Source: Spiroplasma gladiatoris (lineage in GTDB: Bacteria; Bacillota_I; Bacilli_A; Mycoplasmatales; Mycoplasmataceae). From it: 64,000 nucleotides of DNA. The stretch lies in contig NZ_CP038013.1 in the NCBI RefSeq assembly GCF_004379335.1, forward strand, positions 372,001 through 436,000, read 5' to 3'. A program made the position numbers and the translations under genes. The notes under the pieces are model-generated. The model had not been told where the DNA came from and did no database searches. It worked only from the letters and a program-made list of their open reading frames with translations. Positions 45,308 to 56,410 of this stretch are shown piece after piece. The stretch's first letter is position 1; each line of letters starts with the position of its first letter.

Positions 45308-48300
45308 ATGTACAAAAATAGTATTTGATTATACTTAAAACAAGGATTAAAAGGGGTTGTAAAGTTTAGAATACAATTTTATGTAATTGTAATCTTAACA
45401 TTTATTTCCTCTTTAATCTTAGGTATTTCTTTGTCTGCTTCAACAAGAATTTTAAATAACTATAATGAAATTATGCCAAAAATGGATAAATTTAACTATG
45501 TTTCAAGTCGTGAAGTTGGTACAAAAAAAGATAATGATCCAAAAATTGTTCCAATGGCAGATTTAATTGATTATCAATTTTTAGCCGGATATTATTCAAT
45601 TAAAAAAGACAAAACTGATTCAGATAATAAAAGTTATGGATATAACTTTAATTTAATCTCAGTAGCTAATAAAAACGAATCTAAAACTTTAAGCAAAGAA
45701 AACAATCAAGATAGTAATAATTTTTATGTTGATGCTGTTGATGAAAATGGTGATTATGTAATTGACCCAGCTCTTCAAGATCAATACAAAAAAAATTATC
45801 AAGAAACTTTTATTTCAAATGCTTTTAGTCAAAAAAGAGTAAAAGATAGTTTCTTTAGTATGTTGAGTAATCCTTCTTTTTTAGAAACTTTCTTTCATTA
45901 TAAATATGACAGTGTAAAAGATGAAGTTGAGTATAAAAGTACATATAATAAATATCAAAAATTAGAAATAACAGGATCAACAATTTATGCAGATTATGTT
46001 GATGGATCAAGTCAATCTGAATCAGAAATTGATTATAATTATAAAAAAGATATATATGGTAATTTTTTTACTAATGCAGTTTACTATTTAAGAGAATACT
46101 ATTTACAAGATTTGGCTAGCAGAAAAGCTTATTTAAAAGATACTACTTTTGATAAGTTATGACAAAGAGATATTATAAATAAAGATAATTTTTCACAACT
46201 ATTTGCTCCTGCTCCTAAGGAAGATGAAATTGACGATTCATCAAAGCAATATGCTATGCCTACAAATGTAAAATACCCATCAAAATATGATTTATACTTA
46301 ATTAATGCTATAAGTAGTTTAGTAGGACAAGTTATTAATTCTGTTATCGAATATATTCAATATTACATTGACTCATCAATTGCAAAAGTTACAGAAGAAC
46401 AAAAAACAAGTATTGTTAGTGAAGATGACTTAAAAGTAATGTTTAATAAAGTAGAAGATGAGAAAGGTAACACAATAGATAATCCAGGTTTTGAATGATA
46501 TGATTCAAGTGATAATTTAGATTCTAAAAAAAATAAACAGATTGCAAATGTTTTATATGCTTATGTTTTTGGTAATTTTTATAGTTCTGATTTATCAGAA
46601 TATAAAGAACAATACAAAGATAAGATTGAACTTATGCAATTTAATAGTGATAAAAAACAAGTACCTTATGTTCAACAAGTTGATTTAAGTTATTCTTATG
46701 AAGAACCAAATAGTGGTAATACAGATTCAAAAATTAAAAATGAAGCACAAAATATTTTAGAACCAACAGCTAACATTGAATATGATCGCTATGTTTGTAA
46801 AAATGCAACTGAAAAATATTCAAAAGGTTTAAGAGGGAGTATTAATCAATTGGTTGTTGAACTTGATATAGATAATATGCCTACTGGAACTGTGGGTAAG
46901 ATGAGCGATACTAAAATTTTAAAATTCGAAGATGAAAAATCTACAATTAATAATGAATTAGCAAGCTCAAATGGTTTTAATTATTTTGTTGACAGATTTG
47001 ATTATAGTCGTACAAAATTTAATAGTGTAAAGCTATATTATTTAAAAAGTGATATTGTTGGAGAAGCAACAAATGTAACTGTTGAACACCGTGCCGAAAT
47101 GGCTTTGGCAGATACAGTACAAGAATTGAAATATCGTATGGTTGTTTTAGATGAATTGTGAAACTCAAGATTGACAATAGTTTCTGGTCAAGAACCTAAA
47201 GCAGACAATGAAATTTTAATTAATTCTCAATTTGCAAAAGCAAACAATATTAAGTTAGGTAGTTCTATGTCAATTGGTGGCTCTGCATTTATTATTAGTG
47301 GATTTGCAGTCGATCCTTTAACATTTTATCCAGTTGCAGATTTAGATGTTCCAATTCCAAATATTAAAAAAGGTGTAATAATTTATGCAAAAGAAGATAC
47401 TTTAAAAAGAATTGTAACTGAAGATTTTAGTAAGTTTACATCTAAAGTTTTAAACACATTTGTAACAGCAAATAATACTAGTAAATCTGAAAATGCTATG
47501 GTTGATTATCTTTCTACAATGATGAATAATGAAAGTTATTTATATCAAGCATACAACGCTAAACAAAAATATACTCAAGCAAAAACAAATAATAGCGTTA
47601 TTGAAAATCAAACAAAACTATTAAACAGTTTTAACAAGGGATATGAATCCTTTAAAAGTTTTGATGAATCAACACTTTCTTACAATTGAACATTAGCGCC
47701 CATGGTGACAAAAATATTTCAAATATTTTCATACACAGTATCATTTTTAATTGCGCTTATTGCTCTTGCTGCAACTTTGATTGCTATTAAAAAAACTATT
47801 GAAATGAATGCTGGAGAAATTACAATTTTAAAAGCAATGGGAGCAACAAGTTCAAGTGTTTCAGTTTCTTACTTATCCTATGGAATAATATCTTCTTTTA
47901 TTATTGCACCAGTTGCTTGGCTGTTAAGTTCTTTTTTTCAAGAGTGAATAGTAAGTTTATTAATTTCTTATACTGGAGGAGCTTATTGGCAAGCAACCTT
48001 TGATTGGCAAGCTTTGCTAGTCACGTTAGGTATATTTGGAGCACTAACGCTAGGTGTCTCATATTATGTTGCTTATCGTTTAGTTAAAAAACCAGTTTTA
48101 GAAATTGCAAAAATTAAAGACACTATTAAGAAAAATGTTTATTTAGAAAGAATTAAAGAATTTTTAACAAAAAATAAATCCTTTTCAAAAAAATTTAGCA
48201 CTGAACTTGCAATCAATGGTTTTTCAAAAACATTTTTAACAGCAATTACAATTTTTATTGCATCATTTTTCATCGCTGGAGCTATGGCTATACCAGGTGT

Positions 48301-50944
48301 AGTTAAAAAAACTTTAAATGACTATTACAAAAGTGTTAATTATACAAATGCTGTAAATTATGTTGATTTAGTAGGAAATGGACCTTTATCAAAAAGTGCA
48401 CTTTCTGCTTGACAAGGTGTTGAAAGTTATGAAGATAAATATATTGACACACAAGGTAAATTAGATTCTGGCATTGGTTTAATTGGTAAATCAACTTCTT
48501 CTACTCAACCAATTTCTGATCATTCAGTTATGCCTAAAGTTTTAATTTCTTCAGATGATGGAACGTATAAAAAAGTTAAATATGATTGAACTTATAGCGC
48601 TGCATTAGAAGGAATTAAAAACGAAAACGGAGAAGTTGCAGAAGATGCTAATGTTATTTCATTCATTGCTTCAATATTTGGAAATAATATTGTTGAAATG
48701 TTAGGAAAAAGTATAAGTATTGGTGATATTCAATTACTACTTGATTGAATCATTCATTCAGACGATCCTAAATATGATAATCTTGGCGAACGTCAACAAA
48801 AATTATCTCAATATTCAACAATGCTTACAACAGGACTTCCTTCAATTATTAAAACTGTTTTATCTTCAGGTGTTGGAGATTTGGAAGGAACATGAAAAGA
48901 ACAAATTGTTGATGTTATTCTTACTCAAACTCCTGCTTATATAAGAAATTATTTAAACATTTCTGAAAATAGAAAAAATCAATATCGATTTGGATGAACT
49001 TTTAACACTTATATTCCAGGAACTGATTCTATGTTTACTCAAGTAAATATGAAAAATAAAAATGATGAAGTTCAAGTAACGGGACTTGACTCTACTCAAG
49101 TAGCTTATAAATTACCAGAAAATGGTAAAAATATCTTTTTAAATCAAATTCAATTAAACGAAATTGAAAATATTTTATTCAATAGAAACAATGCAAGTCA
49201 AAATTTAAAAGATATTAAAGTTAATGGCATAACTATTTATGATGCTCAATCTAGAACTTTAAATATTCCCACACTTGCAAATGAAGAATCATCAATTAAG
49301 TATAAATATGAAAATTCTGCTTTAAAAGATATGAGATCACAAGTTACAAGAATGATACTAGCAAAAGATGCTACAAATATTCCAAATAGCGCTTGAAAAT
49401 ATGATGATAGAGACTATGTTTATTATAAAACAGGTGATGCTAACTTAGCTGATGAGACTGGATGAATTGATCCAGCTTCATTAAGTGATTCAAAATTTAC
49501 ATATGCTTCAACTTTTGCAGGATCAAAACCTAATGAAATTGGTGATGGATATTATGTTAATGGATTTAATCGATATTCTAAAACTAAAAAAATCGTAAAT
49601 AACTCATATGGATTTTATAATATAAACTCACAACTTGATAAAAATGGTAATGAAACTTTAAATGCAGAAATTAGACCTTATTATCAATATGATGATGTTA
49701 TGTTATTTATTCCAGAACAAAAAAAAGATGATTTTAATAGTATGTTAAATGCTGGAGATAATACTAGAAAAGATGCTTGGTATGGAACGGTTAGCAAAGA
49801 AGAAGTTCCAAGCGATACTAGAAATGATTGAAAAAAAGCATTAGGTCAAAATAGTGAACCAGAAAGTTATTTATGAATAAGACCTTATTCACTATATTTC
49901 GAAAGTTCAAAACCATATTCAAAACCAACAGTTAATTTAGTTGGTAAAGAAACTGAAAACTTTACTAATGAAAGAAGAAACTTTTTACAATATGCATTTT
50001 CAAAATCAGATAATCCTATTACGGTTTCAAGTAATGTTTCAATGGATTGAAATTCTATTTCAGAAGGAAATGTAAAAGAAGTTAACTTAACAAAGTATAA
50101 ATCAATACCAGTTTATGGAAGTAAATTGATTATTGCAGATCAAGGGTTAACTAATTTAATTAATGGTTATAATACATCAAGATATATTCCATTTAACTTT
50201 AGTTATGAAGATGCAGCAAATCCAAGTGGCGAATATGAAGTAGATGGTGTAAAAATTGGTAAGTATAAATTAAATGATCCTTTATCTATGATTAGTGATT
50301 CTAGAAAAAATGATTGAGTTTTTGGAAAGGACAGTAATCAAAAATCAATAAGACCAAGTATGTGATACAATGGAAGTTATTCTAATGCAAGCGAACCATA
50401 TTTTATGACTACGCAAGGATCATTTTCGATGTCTCCAAGAATTGGAGACTACTCGATTAATGTTCCAAATAACTTTACTTCAACAGTTGAAATTGGAAAT
50501 ATAAAATTATTAAGTGAAGAAAAAAACTTAATAAATCAAATTGCAACTTTAATAATTACTATTGGTGTTTTCTTTATTATTTTTATTGTTATTGTTTCAA
50601 CTTTATCAATAATTTTAATTTCAGATTTATATGTAACTCAATATAAAAAATTTATGGTTGTTATGAAATCCCTCGGATACTCAAATCGAGAAATTATAAA
50701 TTACACATTTAGATTTGTAACGCTCTGGTCATTTTCATTATTTTTACTAGGAACAATTTTAAGTTATTGTGCAGTTTATTTCACAATGCAATTTGTAAGT
50801 AAGAATATAATGTCTATTCCAGTTGGATTTATGTGATGAACTCCATTATTATCATCAATTTTAATAATGGGATCATACATATTCTCTATATCTGTTACTA
50901 CAAAAAAAATTAGAAAAGAATCACCAACTGTATTGGTGTTATAA
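45308..50944 (+). CDS. Giant FtsX-like ABC transporter permease, 1878 aa
   Basis: The protein has one N-terminal membrane helix (about residues 23-45), a very large extracellular region (about 50-795, hydrophilic and Asn/Asp/Lys-rich), then a cluster of helices at about 800-930, including 'IALIALAATLIAIKKTIEMN' (the FtsX/MacB-type motif, continuing 'AGEITILKAMGA'). A fifth helix near 975, a second extracellular region (about 1000-1735) and a second FtsX module at about 1740-1870, with 'FMVVMKSLGYSNREI', complete it. This is the MacB/FtsX duplicated layout. Such permeases need an ATPase partner, and none is encoded nearby. A GAAGGGG ribosome binding site precedes the ATG. About fifteen or more TGA Trp codons are used. 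Confidence 0.88.
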
Positions 50945-50948
50945 AAAA

Positions 50949-50970
50949 AACTTCTTTACAAGAAGTTTTT
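50949..50970. terminator. Bidirectional terminator between convergent genes
   Basis: AACTTCT / AGAAGTT (50949-50955 and 50961-50967) is flanked by A8 and T7, so it can stop transcription both ways: the permease from the left and the DUF192-like gene from the right. Confidence 0.8.
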
Positions 50971-51402
50971 TTAATATTTAGTAATTTTTATTAAGTCATT
51001 TAATTTAATATTCAAATATTTAATTGAGTGTTTTGCAAGAACAAAAATTATTACAGCATTACTATGATGCTCTGTAACTTTATTTGGTAAAAAACTAGAA
51101 TAAGTTTCAATTACTTGATATTTTTTATCACAAAAAATTAAGTCCACTTCATATTTAAAACCAAAACTATTAAAACCTTTTAATCCAAGAAATCTAAAAC
51201 CAATGGTATGATTAAATTTTTCTTTTAAAATAAGAGCATTAAATTTTTGTTTAATAGTTTTAATATTTCTTATATTTATATCTTTAATTTGATTGTTAAT
51301 TACAAGTTGATAAACTTTATTTTCATCAACGCGTTTTTTTTGCACTTTTTTAGAGTCGCTCATAAAATTAACAACACCTTTAAATTTTTTTACTAAACCC
51401 AT
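50971..51402 (-). CDS. Hypothetical protein with DUF192-like C-terminus, 143 aa
   Basis: After a basic N-terminus, the last 85 residues ('FRFLGLKGFNSFGFKYEVDL' then 'IFCDKKYQVIETYSSFLP' and a final 'IFVLAKHSIKYLNIKLNDLI') show the DUF192 pattern: a hydrophobic 'D..F' stretch, a Pro, and an 'A..S...L.IK..D' end. The similarity is by eye. DUF192 proteins are small beta-barrels of uncertain function. The gene is alone on its strand between the permease and the DJ-1 gene. Confidence 0.6.
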   Translation of the reverse strand: MGLVKKFKGVVNFMSDSKKVQKKRVDENKVYQLVINNQIKDINIRNIKTIKQKFNALILKEKFNHTIGFRFLGLKGFNSFGFKYEVDLIFCDKKYQVIETYSSFLPNKVTEHHSNAVIIFVLAKHSIKYLNIKLNDLIKITKY

Positions 51403-51469
51403 TAATTTTCACCTATGATGATTATAAACATTTTTTTATATATAATATACATATAAAAGGAGTATTTAT

Positions 51470-52045
51470 ATGGCAAACGTAGCAGTATTTTTAGCGACAG
51501 GTTATGAAGAAACAGAAATGATTGCAACAGTTGATGTTATTAGAAGAGCAGAGCAAATGTTTCCTAATTCTTTTCCAATCGTTGATATAGTATCAATTAG
51601 TGATAAAAATGAAGTTGTTGGTTCTCACGGAATTTCAATAAGAGCTGACAAAACAATTCAAGAAATAGATTTTAATAACTATGATTGTTTAATATTGCCA
51701 GGAGGGCAACCAGGTGTTGATAACTTAATGGAATCAGAAACTCTTATGAAAAACTTAGTAGAACATGCAAAAAAAGAAAAAACACTTGCAGCAATTTGTG
51801 CTGCTCCTCAAATTTTAGGAAAACTAGGGTTAGTTGACAACAAAGAAGTTACTCACTATCCTGGTTGTGACAAGTATTTACAAAAAGCAATCTTAAAACC
51901 ACATATTAGCGCAATTGAAGATGGAAATATTATTACTGGATCTTCAATTGGTGCTGCATTGCAATTTGGGTTACAAATAGTAGATCATTTTACTTCAACA
52001 GAACAAATGTTGCAATTGCATCAATCTTTAGTATTTAATTACTAA
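51470..52045 (+). CDS. DJ-1/PfpI family protein
   Basis: The 191-aa protein has 'VFLATGYEETEMIATVDVIR' at the N-terminus with the conserved Glu, 'DCLILPGGQPGVDNLMESE' in the middle, and the nucleophile elbow 'LAAICAAPQILGKLGL' with the catalytic Cys. 'HYPGCDKYL' follows. This matches the YajL/DJ-1 branch, linked to deglycation and oxidative-stress defence. The precise activity is not established by sequence. It has an AAGGAG ribosome binding site and lies just upstream of the nusA operon. Confidence 0.93.
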   Translation: MANVAVFLATGYEETEMIATVDVIRRAEQMFPNSFPIVDIVSISDKNEVVGSHGISIRADKTIQEIDFNNYDCLILPGGQPGVDNLMESETLMKNLVEHAKKEKTLAAICAAPQILGKLGLVDNKEVTHYPGCDKYLQKAILKPHISAIEDGNIITGSSIGAALQFGLQIVDHFTSTEQMLQLHQSLVFNY

Positions 52046-52091
52046 TATTATTTCTAAATGAATAAATCTTTAAGTATTAATAATTTTTATG

Positions 52092-52149
52092 TATAATAAT
52101 AAAGTCAAAGTTTCAATAAATGAAAAGAAGGCGTGCAAGTCTTCTTTTC
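52092..52149 (+). promoter_or_regulatory. nusA operon promoter -10 and leader hairpin
   Basis: A perfect TATAAT (52092-52097) is followed by a perfect 9-bp stem, GAAAAGAAG / CTTCTTTTC (52122-52130 and 52141-52149), with a 10-base loop. The likely transcript start is near 52105, so the hairpin sits in the leader, 65 bases before the nusA ATG. In Firmicutes an attenuator-like hairpin leads the rimP-nusA operon; this may be its counterpart. Confidence 0.55.
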
Positions 52150-52214
52150 TATTTGTTTGACAGGCTAATTAAAGTAAAAATTAGTTTTAAATAAGTGGGA
52201 GGAATTAATTGACC

Positions 52215-53573
52215 ATGATTGATGGTGCAAAATTATTAGAAGCAATTCACGAAATTGTTGATGAGAAAAAAATTGATAAAGAAATCATTTTAGAAGGAAT
52301 TTCAGAAGGATTTAAAAAAGCTTATGAAAAATTCTTTGACTTAGAAGCAATTATTAGAGTTGATATTGATGAACAAACAGGACAAATTAAAGTCTTTAAA
52401 CAATTGAATGTAGTTCAAAAAGTTGAAGATGAATGATTAGAAGTGGGAATTACTGAAGCTAAAGAGCGTTTTGGTGAAGAAGTTACAATCGGAGATATTG
52501 TCTATGAACCTGTAAAATTTGGAGAAGAATTCTCAAAATTAGCAGTTATGCAAGTTGGACAAATTATTAAACAAAAAATTCGTGAAGGTGAAAAAAATAA
52601 ATTATATGAAGAATTTTTAACAAAAAATCATGAAATAGTTGGTGGAACAATTAGAGACATAACTGATACAAACTATCTAGTAGATGTTGATGGATCAACT
52701 ATTGCAATATGAAACAAAAAAATGATTCCCGGAGAAGAATTTGAAGAAGGAGATCGTATTTGTTTTTATGTTGAAGAAGTTTCAAGAGAAAACAAGCACT
52801 CACAAGTTTTAGCTTCAAGAATACATCCTGATTTTTTGGCAAAACTTATGGAAACTCAAGTTCCTGAAATTGCTGATGGAACTATTGAAGTAAAATCTGT
52901 TTCAAGAGAACCCGGAAGAAGATCAAAAATAGCAGTTCATTCAAACGAAGAAAATGTTGATCCAATTGGAGCTTGTGTTGGGGCTGGTGGAAACCGTATT
53001 AAAGAGGTTTCAAAAGAACTAAACGGAGAAAAAATTGATATTGTATTATGAAATGAAGATCAAAAAACATTTATTATTAATGCATTAGCTCCAGTCAAAG
53101 TTGTAAGTATTGACTTTAATGAGGATTTAAATGAAGCATTTGTAATAGTTCCTAATGAACAATTATCACTTGCTATTGGTAAAAAAGGAATGGCAGCAAG
53201 ACTTGTTGCTAATCTAGTTAATACAAAAATAAATATTTTATCACTAGACAATTCAATTGAGCAAAATATAACTAATTTATGAAACGGTAATATTACAGAA
53301 GATGAATTAAAAGACCCTGATTTTTTAAATAATGTTAACAAAAGAAAAAACAACTCAAACAACTTTTCAAATAAATTTAAACCTCGATATGATAATGCAA
53401 GAGATTTAGAAGAAGACAAATTTTATGATGAAATTGATGATTCAAAATATTTACAAGACAACTCTTTAGAAGATATTGAAACTTATTCTCAAACTTTTGA
53501 AGAAATATCTAATAATGAAGAAGTTGATGAAACAATAGATATCGATGATTACGATTCATATTATGAAAAGTAA
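52215..53573 (+). CDS. nusA: Transcription termination/antitermination factor NusA
   Basis: NusA binds RNA polymerase and modulates pausing and termination. The 452-aa protein has the N-terminal polymerase-binding domain ('GAKLLEAIHEIVDEKKIDKE'), an S1 domain ('GGTIRDITDTNYLVDVDG' near residue 140), and two KH domains ('DPIGACVGAGGNRIKEVSKE' and 'LSLAIGKKGMAARLVANL'). An acidic tail rich in Asp and Glu fills residues 380-452. The ATG at 52215 lies 12 bases after GGGAGG; a TTG at 52209 in the same frame is possible. It is followed after 7 bases by rnpM. Confidence 0.97.
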
Positions 53574-53580
53574 AAAATAA

Positions 53581-53856
53581 ATGCAAGATATTAAACATAA
53601 AGTTCTTAGAAAAGATGTTTGTTCTAACAAAATGTTGCCAAAAGTAGAACTAATTAGAGTTGTTAAAAACAAAGAAGGTCAAGTATTTGTTGATTCAACA
53701 AAAAAAGCAAATGGTAGAGGTGTTTATCTTAAACCAACATTAGAAAATGTAGAAAAATTAAAAAAAACCAGAGCGTTAGAAAGATTTTTAAAAACTAAAA
53801 TTGAAGATCAAATTTACGAGAACCTAATTTTAGAAATAAAAAATAACTGAGATTAA
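53581..53856 (+). CDS. rnpM: RNase P modulator RnpM (YlxR)
   Basis: The 91-aa protein has the YlxR/DUF448 pattern 'HKVLRKDVCSNKMLPKVELI', 'RVVKNKEGQVFVD' and the hallmark 'NGRGVYLKP'. The family modulates RNase P in Bacillus. A TGA Trp is the second-to-last residue. The stop shares a base with the next ATG (TAATG). It sits in its usual place after nusA. Confidence 0.93.
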
Positions 53857-54164
53857 TGAAGGATTTATTAAATGCGCTTGGATTAGTTGCGAACGCAAGA
53901 CAAATAGTTTCTGGAGAAATATTATTTAAAAAAATACAACAACAAAAAATTAAATTAGTTTTAACAACTAGTGATATGGGGAAAAGTCAATTAAAAAAAA
54001 TCAATGATAAATGTAACTATTATAATATAGCTATTTTTAATGGTTTAATTGATAGTGATCAGTTAAATAAAGCAATTGGAAGAATGAATATAAAAGCAAT
54101 CGGAATAGAAAATAGTAACTTTACAAAACTAGTACTTAGTAAAATAGGCAAGGGAGATGTGTAA
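53856..54164 (+). CDS. ylxQ: L7Ae-like RNA-binding protein YlxQ
   Basis: The 102-aa protein has the L7Ae/L30e/Gadd45-like fold pattern: 'LLNALGLVANARQIVSGEIL', 'KIKLVLTTSDMGKSQLKKI' and a final 'AIGIENSNFTKLVLSKIGKG'. These proteins bind kink-turn-like RNA. It overlaps rnpM by one base and precedes infB by 2 bases, the standard order in Firmicutes. Confidence 0.88.
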   Translation: MKDLLNALGLVANARQIVSGEILFKKIQQQKIKLVLTTSDMGKSQLKKINDKCNYYNIAIFNGLIDSDQLNKAIGRMNIKAIGIENSNFTKLVLSKIGKGDV

Positions 54165-54166
54165 GT

Positions 54167-56041
54167 ATGGCAAAGCAAAATAATAACAAAAATAAACTGT
54201 CTAATAATAAACAACAAGCCAAAAACAAATCCAAAGCTCATACAACTAATTTAAAAAATAAATTAAGAGAAACAAAACAAACAGGAGTTATTGATGGAGT
54301 ATTTATATATACAGAACCATTAACAATCGCTGAATTTGCTTCTAAATTAAATAAAGGACCCGCTGAAATTGTAAAATGATTTTTTACAAATGGAAGTATG
54401 GTAACACAAAATCAGTTGTTGACTGAAGAGCAAATGGGAGAGTTATGTCTAGAATTTGGATATGACTTTAAAAAAGAAACAACAGTTACTAAAGAAAATA
54501 TTTTTGAAACTTTTGATGAAAACGATGATCCAAAGGATTTAACTTTAAGAGCACCTGTTGTTACAATTATGGGACATGTTGATCATGGAAAAACAACTTT
54601 ACTTGATTCAATAAGAAACACAAATGTAACAGATGGAGAGTTTGGAGGGATAACTCAACATATTGGAGCTTATCAAGTTAATTTAAAAGATAACAAAATA
54701 ACATTTATTGATACTCCAGGACATGAAGCATTTACAGAAATGAGAGCTAGAGGAAGTGAAGTAACAGATATTGTTATTTTAGTTGTAGCAGCAGATGATG
54801 GAGTAATGCCTCAAACAGAAGAAGCAATCGATCACGCCAAAGCAGCAGAAGTTCCGATTGTTGTATTTGTAAATAAAATTGACAAACCAGATTCAGATCC
54901 TGAAAAAGTTAAAATGGAGTTAATGAAATTTGGGATTGTAGCAGAAGAATATGGTGGAGATATTCCATTTATTTTGGGAAGTGCAAAAACAAAACAAGGA
55001 ATCGAAAACTTACTTGAAACATTACTGCTAATTTCAGAATTAAAAGATTTAAAAGCAAATCCTAATAAGTTTGCGAGAGGTACAGTAATTGAAGCACATT
55101 TAGATAAAAGTAGAGGACCAATTGCAACAGTTTTGGTTCAAAATGGTACTTTAAATATTAGAGATATTGTTATTGCTGGGGGAACTTTTGGAGCAATAAA
55201 AGATATTGAAGATGAACATAAATTAAAAATCAAAAAAGTAGGACCAGGAAAACCTGCACTAATAGTTGGTTTAAATGAAGTTCCTAAAGCTGGTGATAAG
55301 TTTATGGCTGTTGCTGAAGAAAAAATGGCAAGAGAAATTGCTGAAGCACAATCAATAAAACAAGCCAATGAAGCTAGACAAAAAACTCAAACATTTACAT
55401 TAGACTCAATTAAAAATCAAATTGATGCAGGAGAATTAAAATCAATTAATGTTATTTTAAAGGCTGATACACAAGGAACAGTAGAAGCTGTTAGAAATTC
55501 AATGTTAAGAATTAATATTGAAGGTGTTAAAATTAATGTTATTCGTGCAACAGTTGGAACAATTAGTGTTTCAGATGTAACTCTTGCTTTAGCGTCAAGT
55601 GCTTTAATTTATGGTTTTAACGTGAGACCAAACGCACAAGTTCGCCAAAAAGCAGAAGAAGATGGTGTAGATATACGTTTACATAACATTATTTATAAAT
55701 TAATCGAAGAAATAGCAGAAGCAGCAACAGGAATGTTAGATCCAGTATATGAAGAAAAATCTCTTGGTGAAGCAGAAGTTCGTCAATTATTTAGACACTC
55801 ACAAGTTGGAACTATTGCTGGATGTAGAATTGTTTCTGGAACTGTACCAAGAGCAAGCAAAGTTCATATTTTAAGAGATGGAATTGTAATTTATTCTGGA
55901 GAAATGTCTTCTTTAAAAAATAAAAAAGATGATATTAAAGAAGCAAGGGAAGGTCAAGAATGTGGAATCACTATTAAAAACTTTAACGATTTAAAAGAAA
56001 ATGATATAATTGAAGCATATAAGATAGAAGAGGTAAAATAA
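54167..56041 (+). CDS. infB: Translation initiation factor IF-2
   Basis: IF-2 is the GTPase that delivers initiator tRNA. The 624-aa form has a short basic, Asn/Lys-rich N-terminus (residues 1-30), then the IF-2 N2-type helices, the G domain ('[18 protein letters not shown]', '[17 protein letters not shown]', '[14 protein letters not shown]'), and domains II to IV with '[19 protein letters not shown]'. A TGA Trp lies at 54377. It begins 2 bases after ylxQ and is followed by rbfA after 1 base. Confidence 0.98.
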
Positions 56042-56042
56042 T

Positions 56043-56390
56043 ATGAGTAAAGAAATTAAATTAGAAAGAACTCAATCAACTATTATGAGAGAATTAAATT
56101 TAATTTTACAAAGAGAATTTCCTGATGCTGAATTTTTAAACTCTTTATCAGTTCATGAAGTTAGATTAACAAATGACATGAGTGTTGCTAAAGTATTTTA
56201 TTCTTCAATGGATAGCGAAGCTTCAATTGAAGATATAAAAGAAGAGATAAAAGAATACTCAAAAGAAATAAGAATGATTTTAGCAAGTAAAGTGGAAATG
56301 AGAAGTGTTCCTGAATTAAAATTTGAACATGATAACTCATTAGAAAAAGCTAATAAAATCGAAAAAATATTAAAAGAAATAAAAGAATAA
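56043..56390 (+). CDS. rbfA: Ribosome-binding factor A
   Basis: The 115-aa protein has the RbfA KH-like pattern: 'RTQSTIMRELNLILQREF', 'SVHEVRLTNDMSVAKVFY', 'IRMILASKVEMRSVPELKFE' and the final 'HDNSLEKANKIEKILKEI'. RbfA binds the 30S subunit during late maturation. It ends the nusA operon. The IS element begins 20 bases after its stop. Confidence 0.94.
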   Translation: MSKEIKLERTQSTIMRELNLILQREFPDAEFLNSLSVHEVRLTNDMSVAKVFYSSMDSEASIEDIKEEIKEYSKEIRMILASKVEMRSVPELKFEHDNSLEKANKIEKILKEIKE

Positions 56391-56410
56391 ATATAAAATA
56401 CCACTTTATT

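Noticed and set aside
52122-52149. The hairpin as an intrinsic terminator of the DJ-1 gene.
   Set aside because: It lies after the -10 of the nusA promoter and lacks a proper T-run, so a leader structure fits better.
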